Source of the DNA: Volvariella volvacea V23
Lineage: Eukaryota > Basidiomycota > Agaricomycetes > Agaricales > Pluteaceae
Assembly: GCA_000349905.1 (NCBI GenBank)
Contig: KB722760.1
Location: forward strand, 124,001-188,000
Direction: 5' to 3'
DNA: 64,000 nt
In this document: positions 1 to 11,242 of the stretch, piece after piece
Layout: the number at the start of each line of letters is the position of its first letter
How positions within the stretch are numbered: the stretch's first letter is position 1
Notes under the pieces: generated by a model
What the model was told of the DNA's origin: nothing
The model's database searches: none
Seen by the model: only the letters and a program-made list of their open reading frames with translations
Program-made: the position numbers and the translations under genes

Positions 1-825
1 CAGACGCTCGCTTAGAGACCTACTATTACACTCAAAGGACCAGTTAGTAGGCTGACTAATTCATAAGACCACTCGGAGGGACTCTCAGATTGTCCGACAA
101 GTTCCCTGTCGATCTTGCGGTGAAGCTATTCTTGCTTTGTCTGAATGAAGAGCAAGCATCCCCAGTGCAAACTCCATCGTTCCAGCAGTTGTAGCATGCC
201 AGAGATGAAAAATATGAAAGGACTCCCGATAATCTCGTCATCTAGCTTACTTGACACGAGTGCAAAGTGTGGGATGCTTTCAGAACATGGCCAGTAGATA
301 TATGGGAGACCCGTTTGTGAGGCCAATTGATGGTGTTTGAGCGGTGAGCAGTGTAAAAATGCGTCCTGCGACGAGATAGACGAGGGATGCAAGGATTCAG
401 GCGGAACTCGCGACATTTTGAGTATTTTTGCTACTGTAATCGCACAGAGAGTAGGGTTCACGGTGGAGGATAATTTCAGCGTCTAAACGCTTTGAGTGTA
501 TGCAGCAGCATGGCTCCGTGGAAGACGTTTTCTACGAAAAGGTTAGACATACCCCGAAAAATATGGAAAATAGCGCAACGTACATGACGCGTTGTCCTTA
601 CCAACCTAAGAAAAACTGCAACACCGGCCCCCCTGAAGCTTGCTGTAAAATGTTGGCACGTTCCAAATGCACCGCACATAACACAGCAAAAGCGGTTATT
701 TAGAGTGTGTGTGGACAAGAGTGATCAGGGTTGCGGAGAAATAGAACCGACAACTCACGCTACCGGTCAGTGATTTCAACAATGTATATTGAGCAGAGCA
801 CAAAGACAAGCAAAGTAAAGACCCA
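1..825. other. Intergenic, no supported gene
   Basis: No open frame here resembles a known family and none joins to another through convincing splice signals. A short plus-strand stretch near 94-170 reads FPVDLAVKLFLLCLNEEQ and vaguely resembles the end of an F-box-type segment, but it is about 50 codons long and isolated. A minus-strand frame of 111 codons at 126-461 has no recognisable motif. The region probably contains the 3' UTR of the parvulin gene at its right end. Confidence 0.5.
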
Positions 826-1378
826 TCAACGTCGCGCCTCTACCATAATGATATGGTACCCAAAATTGGTCTTCACCAACGGGGACACGATGGGCTTGTC
901 GACGGTGGAGGGCTGGAGATGGAATGCAGCATCCTGGAACGGTCCAACCATGCTGCCTCGGTTCATCCAACCAAGACTGCCACCAGCTATCCACGAGGTG
1001 TCAGCTGCAGCCAGACGGGTTGAAGACGGGATGGGACGAACCCTTGGCCTTGTCCTCCGAGTAATCCTGAGCGACCTTGTTGAACGGCTGGCCCTCCTGA
1101 ATCTTCTGAAGAGCCTCGAGTGCCTTTGACTGCTTCTCGCAGAGGATGTGTCGAACATTGATCGCATTGGCGGGTTTCAGGCCTCCTTTGGCCTGCAACG
1201 TTCAGCTCCCGACAGTGGCCACAGCACGCAAGCGCCGTACCTTGCCCTTGGAGTCGTCGCCATCATTGGCCGCTGCCTTTGCCCCCGCCTTTCCCTTTGC
1301 CTTCTTCTCGCCCGACTCTTTCTTGTCCGCCGACTTTTTCTCGTTCTTCTCCGTTGATCCCGAAGCCTTCTTTGCCAT
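826..1378 (-). CDS. PIN4: Parvulin-type peptidyl-prolyl isomerase (Par14/PIN4-like)
   Basis: This gene encodes a small prolyl cis-trans isomerase of the Par14 branch of parvulins, proteins linked in other eukaryotes to ribosome biogenesis and chromatin. Three exons read as 1378-1241, 1192-1042 and 986-826, giving 149 aa with clean phases. Residues 1-46 are a Lys/Ala/Gly/Ser-rich basic tail of the kind Par14 uses for nucleic acid binding. The rotamase domain follows: [10 protein letters not shown] (the conserved His of the fold), [20 protein letters not shown] and the end [16 protein letters not shown]. No WW domain is present, so it is not a Pin1/Ess1 orthologue. The first intron starts GTACGG and the second GTTCGT. 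It stands head-to-head with RLI1, the two ATGs being 255 bp apart. The symbol follows the human gene; yeast PIN4 is unrelated. Confidence 0.88.
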
Positions 1379-1633
1379 GGTCGTGCTCAGCGTCGAGGAT
1401 GATGCAGCATTGGAGAGCAGCCTATGGGAGAGTGGCGATTAGATCAGCACGTGGAATGGTCCCGTAACCGGGAGTCTCCCTCAAAATTTGAAGTCATCGT
1501 CACCAGCCTAAGCGCCCTCAGCACCCCCGTCCGCTCTTTCCTCAGCCCCAGATCCACCGCCATCTGATATCTGGCAGACTCTCGTTGCTGCTTTTCTTGT
1601 ATATACACCGCGATCCGCTGAAGGTCGGGAGAA
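1379..1633. promoter_or_regulatory. Shared divergent promoter, parvulin / RLI1
   Basis: These 255 bp separate the start codons of two oppositely oriented genes, so they must hold both 5' UTRs and core promoters. No TATA box is obvious. Both flanking products are connected with ribosome production or recycling, so co-expression is plausible, but this is inference from position only. Confidence 0.5.
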
Positions 1634-4048
1634 ATGACAGATAAGATCACCAGGATTGCCATCGTCGACTCCAATCGGTGCAAGCCGAAGCGATGCGCAC
1701 AAGAATGTAAAAAGGTGCGTGGTTGGCTTTGTGGTTCCACGCGTAAAGCTGAGATGTTTCTGAATTGCAGTCATGTCCAGTCGTGAAAATGGGTAAGGCG
1801 GCGATCTAATTATCACTACCAACTGGCTCAACGGGATCCAGGCAAGCTATGCATCGAGGTCAAGCCATCCGACAAGATTGCATTCATTTCCGAGTTCCTG
1901 TGCATTGGTTGTGGTATTTGCGTGAAGCGGTCAGTAGCTTTCGTCTTAATTGGGCAAGGCTGATCAGTCCCGTCCAGATGTCCCTTTGAAGCCATCTCAA
2001 TTATCAACCTGCCTACCGATCTCGAATCACAAGTCACCCATCGCTATACCGCCAACGCCTTCAAACTTCACCGGTTACCTACACCACGGCCCGGGCAGGT
2101 GTTGGGTCTAGTAGGAACAAACGGTATCGGCAAGAGCACCGCATTGAAGATCTTGGCTGGCAAGGTGAAGCCCAACCTCGGTCGCTATGATGTGCGTATC
2201 CCAGTTGTCTCTGATCATCAAATGGGCTTACGAGATGGTATCCTTGCAGGACCCTCCGGACTGGCAAGAGATTCTCAAGTACTTCCGTGGCTCCGAACTT
2301 CAAAACTACTTTACCAAAGTCCTCGAGGATAACTTGAAGGCGCTCATCAAGCCTCAATACGTCGATCACATCCCCAAGGCAATCAAGGGGAACCTGACTG
2401 TAGATCAAATGCTCGATTCAAAACTAGAGTTGAACAACAAGCAAAAGATGTGTGACGAGTTGGAGCTGAACAAGGTGTTGACGCGTGAAGTCGGGCAGTT
2501 GTCTGGTGGAGAGTTGCAACGATTTGCTATTGCAATGTCCTGCATTCAGAGGGCAGACGTGTACGCCTACCCTGTTCCCTATCTCACTTTCATCTCGGGT
2601 CTCATTTTATCACCTAGATACATGTTCGATGAGCCCTCAAGTTACCTTGATATCAAGCAGCGCCTCAAGGCAGCAGAAGTTATTCGCTCTCTCCTCACTC
2701 CCGACAACTACGTCATCGCTGTGGAACACGATTTATCCGTTCTTGACTACCTCTCGGATTTTATATGCTGCCTTTACGGCAAACCCTCGATGTACGGAGT
2801 CGTAACCATGCCCTATTCTGTCCGCGAAGGTCCGTAACACAAACCCCTGAGCCCTCCCACCACCCTTTTCCCATTCGCTCCCAAACCTGTCCCATTCTAA
2901 TAAATTACCGTACACCCCGTTTTTTTAACAGGTATCAATATCTTCTTGGATGGTTTCATTCCCACCGAAAATCTTCGTTTCCGTGAAGAAGTCTTGTCCT
3001 TCAGAATGGTCGAAACGGCTGAAGAAATCATCATTGACAAGACCCGACACTACTCTTATCCCGCCATGACCAAGACGCTTGGAAACTTCAAGCTCACAGT
3101 CGAGGCCGGTTCGTTCACCGACAGCGAAATCATCGTCATGTTGGGGGAAAACGGGACCGGAAAAACGACGTTTGTGCGCCTGCTGGCCGGGGACACGCCC
3201 GACGTGGAAACCGACAGACAGACGTTTGCCGTTTCGTTGAAGCCCCAGACTATCAGTCCCAAGTTCCCTGGAACAGTCAGGATGTTGCTGATAAAGCAGA
3301 TCAAGCAGGCGTTCATGCACCCGCAGTTCCAGACAGATGTGTTGAAGCCGATGAACCTGGAGAATATTATGGATCAGGAGGTCAAGACGCTTTCGGGAGG
3401 AGAATTGCAGAGGGTGGCTATTGTGATTGCGCTTGGAAAGCCGAACGTGTCGGTATATCTGCTTGATGAGCCGAGCTCGTGAGTTGTGGCGCTTTTTGTT
3501 CGTTGGTTCAGCTCTTGATTCGCGTTTTTCAGTTTCCTTGACTCTGAGCAACGTATTATCGCAAGTAAAGTCATCAAGCGGTAAGCGACAACTCCTAGTT
3601 CCACATACCGACCGTGTAATGCGTCTTTCTCAGATTCGTATTGCACGCCAAGAAAACCGCCTTTGTTATCGAACACGATTTCATCATGGCCACGTACCTC
3701 GCAGACCGTGTCATCGTTTTCGAAGGTCAACCAGCCATTGCTGCCACAGCTACACCGTCAGTATCTCCTACAACTGTTGCGATGCTTTGGCTTGACTCGT
3801 TCATCTAACTCTCCCATTTCTTGTATAGGCCGCAAACGTTGTTGTCGGGGATGAACCGATTCTTGGCCTCTTTGGAGATTACATTCCGTCGTGATCCTAC
3901 AAACTATAGACCGAGAGTTAACAAGCTGAATAGTGTGAAGGACAGAGAACAGAAGTGTATGTTTCTTATCTTAATACTATACCTGCGCTACCCGATGATG
4001 CTGACTGATTGACTAGCGGCTGGCAATTACTTCTTCCTCGAGGATTAA
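1634..4048 (+). CDS. RLI1: ABCE1/RLI1 ribosome recycling ATPase
   Basis: RLI1 is a cytosolic soluble ABC protein that splits ribosomal subunits after termination and is essential in eukaryotes. The start [20 protein letters not shown] and the cysteines of CAQECKKSCP and [11 protein letters not shown] form the two N-terminal iron-sulphur clusters. Nucleotide domain 1 has Walker [10 protein letters not shown] (near 2120) and signature LSGGELQR (near 2500); domain 2 has GENGTGKTT (near 3150) and a second LSGGELQR (near 3400), each followed by a DEPSS Walker B. Roughly ten exons join in frame: the first is 1634-1714, a 22-nt exon lies at 1771-1792, and the last codes for AGNYFFLED ending in TAA. 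The assembled length is about 600 aa, as in other ABCE1 proteins. There are no transmembrane segments. No lesion was seen; every interruption of the frame coincides with splice sites. Confidence 0.96.
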
Positions 4049-5122
4049 ACCCACCCACCCTTGACATTCGTTCAATAAACTGGGTCGACCAAAAACAGGG
4101 AAAGCGCAGCGCATGCAATGAAGAGGCTTTGCTCATTCCACAATGCTCGAGGTTCCAGTATATCCAAGCGCAATAACCCGTCGTGCTCATCATGAACTCC
4201 ATACACCGCGACGTTGGATGTCGACCATCCAATTCCAATTCCACATTTGATTTCCCGTTTCTTTTTCATCGCTTCTGTTATGTTTATGTTCTGTCAACGC
4301 CAATTCGTTATCACCATCATCGTCACTACACATGGTATGCGGATGTTGTAGGCTTTAGGAAGATTTCCATCCATTCCTCGTGTACAGCTATTCTTGTTGT
4401 ATCAGCGTCTACATGCATATCAATTGCAAATGAATAAACTGTAGCTTTTGAAAACTTCCGAGGTTCTTTCAGGCTTGAGCGTCAGAATTGAGGTGGTCCT
4501 GCTTGGCTGCAGTGCAGTGCTCTTGAAGTTGGAAGTTGTTCCTTCACAACCTACGATCGGCAAATTCGCACTTGGGCTGTAGTACTGTGACAATAGATTC
4601 CGTTCTTATTTATTAAGGACTACTATATAGCTAGTCAACTAGTATTTGGTCTAAACCAGTGCCCTACTATTTTCTTTTCGAGTTCGTGCCAGTGAATACG
4701 TGTACCATTTAATATGCGGACATATAAACGTAGCAATAACGAGGGTGGAGAAAGGGGGATGTCAAGTTGGATGGAGATTGAATGTCTGATCATGAGTAGT
4801 GCTCGTGCTCGTGCTCGTGCTTGAAACGTGTTGTGAAATTGTAATGTAATGTCGTTTAATAGAATTTGGAAACAAATAAGAAGAGGGAAAGGAAACCTGG
4901 AACAATACAAGAACCAAAGGATAAATAGAGAAAAAGAAAAAAAAGGAAAGAGAAAATATTTAAATGCAGAAAAGGGAAAAGAGGGAGCCCTAATTACGGT
5001 TGCAAACACAAAGGCCCATAAGTAACTAAAATGATCGCGAACACAAAGAAAACCATTCTTCATCATCGTAATCCGATACCCCCTCCACATCAAACCTTTG
5101 TCGTCTCTCCGGCTCCACTCCA
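4049..5122. other. Convergent intergenic region between RLI1 and SNT1-like gene
   Basis: This stretch lies between two gene ends and should hold both 3' UTRs. It contains a short hexanucleotide array near 4801 and a strongly purine-rich tract near 4915-4985, which reads as a pyrimidine-rich tract on the minus strand. Open frames across it are shadows or low-complexity translations. No gene is supported. Confidence 0.6.
4801..4822. repeat. Short GCTCGT hexanucleotide microsatellite
   Basis: About three and a half copies of GCTCGT are visible, flanked on the left by a related GTAGT. The array lies in the presumed 3' region of the SNT1-like gene. Confidence 0.8.
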
Positions 5123-8100
5123 CTACCTATAAAACGGAGGAGAGGAAGTAGCTATCGATCGCGTGTCCGTCTGCGGGGAGCGGTGATATGACCGATGCTG
5201 TTGTTGCTGTTGCATATGGTGAGGGTGATGATGGTGTGACAGTGACTGTGGAGGCGGAGGAGGCAGAACAGGATACGGGTTCTCTCCTCTTGTCACTAAC
5301 GTGCCTGGTCTTCTGGCACCACCACTACTGCTGTGTGGGAGCAACGAGCTAGGCGGCGGAAGAGTCGGAGCGCTCGAGGGAGGCGGAGGAGATCTGTGTT
5401 CGGGATATGCGGGTGAATGATGGTGGCCGGGAGGGGGATGTGGATGCGGAGGATATTGGTGGTGGCTTGGAGGAGGGGGGTATTGAGGTTGTTGCTGTTG
5501 ATGGTGATGAGGAAGAGGTGGCGCAAGCGGAGGCGGAGGTTGTCTTTGTGGAGGATAGCTGCGGGATTCATAATTATTGCTCGGGTAATGCAGGGTTGAG
5601 TGGGCTTGAGGAGGTGAAGATTCGGGATAGGAGTTCGACGACGGTGGGTATACATTTACATTGACATGTCCGTGTCGGGGTGAACTGTAAGGGTGTGGCG
5701 GCTGGGTTGGTCCTATATGGGAGGCACTTATGGGAGCTAGAGCCGGATAGTTCGGGGGCGAAACTAGGGATCCATGTCCTGAGGATGTTGACGCCGGAGG
5801 AGGCAAATGAGAGCGCCCATGAGTCAGACCAGGGATGGGTGGCGAGCGCATGCGTGGATTGCTTCCGTGAGGGGGATCGTAAGCCGGCTTCAGTGGGGGA
5901 CTTCGGTGAGTTGAACTCCCTCCTGCTGGAGCCGGCCATACTCCTGGTCCAACTGCATGTCCTGGGCCGACCCCTGCCAACTTGGGGTCGTCTAGCTCCG
6001 GTAGTCGGGGAAGTATGGCTCCACTTGATGGAGGCTTGGAGTTGCTATGAATCAACGACGAGGACAGAGGGTGCGCATGAGCCTGAGGAGGGTGTTGCGC
6101 CGGTGCCGGTTGTTGGTTGAATGGTTGCTGTAAGTGGTGTTGAGGGGGCGTATGTGGATGTTGAGGGCGTGATTGAAGTTGCTGGTGATGCATCTGGGGT
6201 TGTGATAACGCATGACCCGGCGGGGGAAGCAAGGCTGGGCGAGGGTTCTCGTGTATTTGGTGATGTGGCGGCGGAGCGGGTGATGGGGCAGGTCCGAATG
6301 AACTGCTTCCTGTCGTGCGAGTTGCTACTGGTAGCGGTAGCGAGCCACGAAAAGGAAGTTCCGTCATTTGGTTCAAAGCATCTTGGGCGGCGTCTTGAAA
6401 AAGGCGCTGGTAGTTGGGAGCATTATGGGTGTTTTCAGGGGTAGGTGATCGCTTTGGAGCCCCGGCTGCAACTCGTTCGAGATCCAACTCGACAAGGTTA
6501 TACTTGTAGTAATTTTGTACCTGGATGGTTGTCTAATCAAGCAGACGAAGTCAACGTAAAAGGTGAGGAAACCATTAATATAGTATTTGACTATCGTAGC
6601 ATATACACACACACCTTATTAGGCATGCTTGCTGCGATTCTCTTAAAGTCGTCTCCATATTGCGCAAGGAGGGAGAGAAATGTTTCTGACAAAAGAGACA
6701 ATAAAATAGAGGAGGGTAACAAATAGGATGGTATGATAGGAGGAGGGGTTGAGGTAGGAGGAAGGTCGGGAAAACGCAGAATAACAAGTGATCAGCCAAG
6801 GTCGCCCGCGATGCAACATGACTTATGTGGTCGTACTTTTGTCCTCGTCCGACCAGGTGACAGTTGTTGGAGCTACTCTTCGACGTATGGTGGGTCCCGA
6901 ACTACTCGAATTGCCGTTATTGGGGTTACTCCCACCAACATTGTTGGCGTCATTGTTTGCAACAGTAGGCTCCGTCCCCTTGGTGTTAGAGGTAATTATG
7001 GTGTTATTGGCGTTGCTGGAGTTGGGAAAGGACGATGTTCCAGGAAAGGGCTGAGATGGCGTTTGAGGCGTCGAAGCTTGTGCGTCCGGTTCATCGTTCA
7101 CATGGGATGCCGATTTCACCTTTCTTGAGCGTCTCTGTCGCTTTGCCGGTCGTTGATCCTGATCCTTTTCCAGAAAGAAAAGAAATCAACATTCAAAGGA
7201 CGCAAAATATAGCACCAACAAGTCTTTAAAGATACTCACTGTAGGGTCCTCATCTTGCTGATCTTCCTGCACGACAGCAGTTTTGTTCGCGGAAGCAGGG
7301 ACACGTCGTCGTCGAGAGCGCAGGGGCGTCTGTTGCTCCGGTTCGGGTGTAGGCGTCGAGTTGGGCGTACCTTCTAAATTAACCGTACCTCGTCTCCAAC
7401 CCGGTTTCTTGCTTTCTGCACCATTACTCGAGGTTGGGTTCTGATTCGCGTTCGCATTCGATGCTGCACTTCCCGTCCCATTTACCGTTGGTGCGGAACC
7501 AGAATTCAAGGACGATTGCTTCCGCGAACGCGTAGGGCGACCATTCACAGCCGTAGCAGGGTTGGTGGAAGAACCGGAACTGGTCGGAGCACCATTATTC
7601 CCGTTGTTTCCATTACTATTCGCACCATTAGCTGATGTCGCGGCGGCATCATCACGATGAACTTCGTCATCGTGCTGTCTGATATCCGCAATGAGTCCAT
7701 TCCCTTTCTCCTTCTTCTTCTCGTTCTTCTTCCTTCTCCTCTTATTAGGTGCGAATAATTGGACGACCTTCCTAAAGTCGATGTGCCTCTTCTTGTGGAG
7801 GTAATAGAAGTATACACATTGCGAAGCCGACTTGTTGGGCAAAAAGCTGGCGATAATACCAAACTGCTTCGGATACGCTGCAAACTTCTCCACAAAGATT
7901 TCCTTCTCCACTTCCGTCCAATCATGTATACCGGTCTTAAGCTCATAATACTCGCTCGGATTGTGCACCCTATGATTAGTGTCATCAAACACATAATCCA
8001 CCTTGCCACTCATTACCGAGATCATATCCGGCACGACCGCCAGGTTCTTCAACGACAGCTGATTCGGGTCCGTAGCTTCATCGTTCCCAAGACTTGCGAT

Positions 8101-10957
8101 GATCTGCTCCATCTCCAAATCCGAGCGAACCGCATCGCCCAAGTTCGCCGNNNNNNNNNNNNNNNNNNNNNNNNNNNNNNNNNNNNNNNNNNNNNNNNNN
8201 NNNNNNNNNNNNNNNNNNNNNNNNNNNNNNNNNNNNNNNNNNNNNNNNNNCCGACCTCCTAGTCGTTCGACCTGAATTCTGCTGGGGGTGTTCGGCCGCC
8301 TCGGCTGCAGCTGCAGCTTTCGCTTGTTCGTCCAACGCCGCACAATGTGCCTTCCACTTTTCATGCAGAACCAGATACTCTTCCCTCAGCTTGGCGGCCT
8401 TTTCCTGGACCTTGGCCTGTCTCTCTTCAAACTTCTGCACCAGAGTCTTCCTCACATTCCCAAAGTTGGTCATCGTCTCTTCATGCTTTCTCCCTGCCGT
8501 AATCTGCTCAACCAAATCTTCCGCTCTCTTCACCGCAGCAGTCTGGTTTCCGGGCCTAAACTCAAACGGAAACCGCCTAGGTATGGAGTGATTCGTGTAT
8601 AGAACAGGGTGAATCAGATCTTCTCGGGTTTGTCGATCGCAGAGCAGTCGTGTCATCACTGCGAGCCGTAGTGCATCCGCGTGAGTTTTAACTTCTGCTG
8701 GATCAGGAAGTTCAGAGGCTTCTGGAATTCTTGGTCCTGTGACGACTACTTTGGGAATGACGGGCGGTTTGAGCTCAGGGAGTGGAGTTGGCGAGGGTCT
8801 TGGTTTCTCGGCAGCGGGAGTTGGGGGCTCATGAGACTTTATTGATGCTTCGCGTATGGGGAGAATAGGTGACACAATTTGGATGCTTATGGCAGGAGGG
8901 GGAGGCTTGGGTGATGCGGGTAAAGCGGGTACAGATGCAGGTGTAGGTGTACTTGGCTTGGGCAGGGAAGGTGGTTCAGAAACGGGCTCCAGTGGCACTT
9001 CGTCGACCGGCTTCGTTGGGGGAGAAGAGACGCGTGAAGACGCGATCGAGGTGTCAAGCGACGGGTGCTCTTGGGTAATTGCAGGGACAGCATCCTCGGG
9101 AGGAGCAACAACAAGTGGAGATGGTGCCCTGGGCTTTTCAGGTTCCCCGGTTTGGTGATCGAGCTTGACAGTTGGGGATAACGGAATCGTATCTTCGGTC
9201 GCTGATCTCTGCAACGGAACAGGCGATAGCGGGGAAGCTAAAAGAGCATTATGATGTCAAAGGGGTTACGAGTTTCCGAAAATCAATATTGTGTCATGTG
9301 ACCAAACTTGGCAAACCCACCTTGCTCATTGGTTGAGGTCGACAATAATGGCACTGATAAAAGCGACGATGGCATCAGCTCCACCTCAAGCCGCTTGGGG
9401 GGCGTCTTCGGTTCTGAACTAACAGGTGGTGGGGCTGCATCAGTTTCTGCTGCTGGCTTCGCTGGCCCTGGCCCTGTGGGTGATCGTGCAGTATCGGGAA
9501 TGGCCGTAACGCGCTCTGGGATCTCATTAGGGGCTATAGCAGCAGTCGATGGTAATTCAGTGTAGGATGTAGCATTCTTGACAGACACTGGTGATTTTTC
9601 TACGTGTGGTTTCTCATTTTCTTGTGTTTTCCCTTCAGGTACGGTTGTCCTATCGATGTCTTGCAGCGGTACAGATCCAGACAAGTCAGAAAGAGGAACA
9701 TGCGGCTTTACAGAGGCGGATGGGGCGTGGTGTTCTGTTGATGCCACCGAGCTGCGGGAAAGTGAGCGTGATTTGGTAAGAGGGCCATTAGCGTGCTTGA
9801 TAATATTGTTATTTCCCTTGGAGCTTGAGTCACTGTCATATGGCAGGTGATCATCATACTGGACAGGTCTACGTCCCCGATCAGGGGATTGCCGGGGTGC
9901 ATAATTCCTAACAGAGCGATAGCCAGGTGAGGCCGGTAAAGGTGGTAGCGTAGAGGAGCTAGAAGTCCGTGGGGCATCATACCGGCCAGATGATCGTCCA
10001 TGTGAAGATGACATGGAATCTCTTCTGCCATGTTCACTTGATCCCAAGGACTCAGACTTTTCGGGAGGCCAATCGTCGTACTGAGGTCTGTACGAGTCAT
10101 ACTCAGAACGGACAGGCAGAGGAGGGTAAGTATCCCGATAGTTTTGTGGAGGTCGGTACCGATCACCCCCTGGATATGGATTGCGCGGCCGATCAAGAAT
10201 GGCATCCTTAGCATCCCGAGGACGATAGTCAGAATACCTGTCTGTTATAAATGGTGTTTTTGAACTGTGGAAAAATTTCATTATAAATCCAAGGCAACGG
10301 GGCGCGTTCACACCGACGGAAGCTGTTGGGGGCAGGGGGTTGAAGATTCACACTTACACATCGGAACGATGAGATCTATCCGCATGGCTTGGCCTCCAAC
10401 TGTCGGCTGGCTCGAACATTCTTGTGGCTAGCATGCTGTCTCTCCGCCCTCGATCGCGAGACAAGGCTGAGGTTGGCGATGGTGGTAAAGGTTTCCGGTC
10501 CTGCCAGGAGGGAAGAGGCTTGCTAGATGAGGCCCATTGCGAGTCACGATCCCAATTAGCATCCGAGTGGCGAGAGGCAGAGTATCGGTCTGGACTTGGG
10601 CTACGGCTGTAGTAGGCGCTGGGGTCGGGGCGATACACATTTGGTCGGTAGACGTTGGGGTAATCTTCGCGGTAGGCAGGGGCCGAACGGGGTGGGACGT
10701 AGCTATCGTAGGCGTAGCGCCGTGGAGGAGAGGGCGATCTGTGACGAGGTGGGGCTGCATAGGACCTCTAAAAGATGATGACGAGAAGAAAGCACAGATG
10801 GGCACGGGACACGGACAGTGAGCAGACATAAAGGCTGGAGAGGCTTGGAGGTGATACTGACATCATAGGGCGACGAGAGGGACCCGTGACTACGCCAAAC
10901 ATCGTGCTGCGTTGAAGAAGACGGCAAAGAGGCACTATCGTAGCCACCAGGAGACAT
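5123..10957 (-). CDS. SNT1: SMRT/NCoR-like co-repressor with two SANT domains (Snt1-like)
   Basis: This nuclear scaffold resembles the NCoR/SMRT/Snt1 family, which anchors histone deacetylase complexes (Set3C in yeast). Seven exons join with consistent phases: 10957-10862, 10767-10358, 10237-9321, 9237-7240 (holding the 8151-8250 gap), 7164-6837, 6685-6615 and 6532-5123. The N-terminal ~700 residues are Ser/Pro/Arg-rich and disordered. A Lys/Glu-rich coiled-coil follows (KAAKLREEYLVLHEKWK). SANT1 begins HDWTEVEKEIFVEKFAAYP and continues with FGIIASFLPNKSASQCVYFY, very like the NCoR deacetylase-activating SANT. SANT2 is assembled across three exons: WSDEDKKTFLSLLAQYGDDF, KRIAASMPNK and TTIQVQNYYKYN. 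The C-terminal ~450 residues are Pro/His/Gln-rich. The start chosen is MSPGGYDSAS; an upstream exon is not excluded. The coding sequence across the gap is unknown. It is head-to-head with GPI17. Confidence 0.85.
8151..8250. other. Assembly gap (100 N) inside the SNT1-like gene
   Basis: Exactly 100 N interrupt the large fourth exon, after the coiled-coil segment ending RTTRR and before the conserved block that leads into SANT1. The round size suggests a gap of unknown length. The flanking frames differ by one position if 100 is taken literally, so the true length is not 100 or an intron is hidden here. Confidence 0.95.
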
Positions 10958-11242
10958 GAGATGCAAAATTATGAATGTCAGGAGCCGTGGCAGTCAGCTG
11001 GCGACCGGGCGATTTCTACAAGGGGAAAGCGGGAGCAGTGGCAGGGGAGGGACGGGAGACTCGAGGACGAGGTCTGTGGAGATGGTGGTGGCTTGGAAAT
11101 GAGCGTTGAGTGTTTATACCAGCGACGACAGCGAACCAACTTGCAGAGAGGGTTGACCTGAAGGACCATCCATTGACCCGCCACATCAATACACCGACAA
11201 ACACTCCTCCTTTGCTTGCGCCTGTTTGGCACCTTCCTCCCA
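10958..11242. promoter_or_regulatory. Shared divergent promoter, SNT1-like / GPI17
   Basis: These 285 bp separate the two start codons. No TATA box is clear. An additional short 5' exon of the co-repressor gene could lie here, because its first modelled exon is only 96 nt. Confidence 0.45.

Noticed and set aside
1..240. F-box-like fragment FPVDLAVKLFLLCL at the left edge
   Set aside because: Only about 30 suggestive residues before a stop, with no following repeats or linked exons.
4635..5123. 162-codon minus-strand frame rich in Phe/Ser/Leu
   Set aside because: It is the translation of a purine-rich plus-strand tract in the 3' region of the SNT1-like gene; composition is explained by base bias and there is no motif.
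5407..6444. Plus-strand Gly/Val/Glu-rich frames opposite the last SNT1-like exon
   Set aside because: They are antisense readings of Pro/His/Ser-rich coding sequence, and the minus-strand frame is tied to the SANT2 exons by splice phase.
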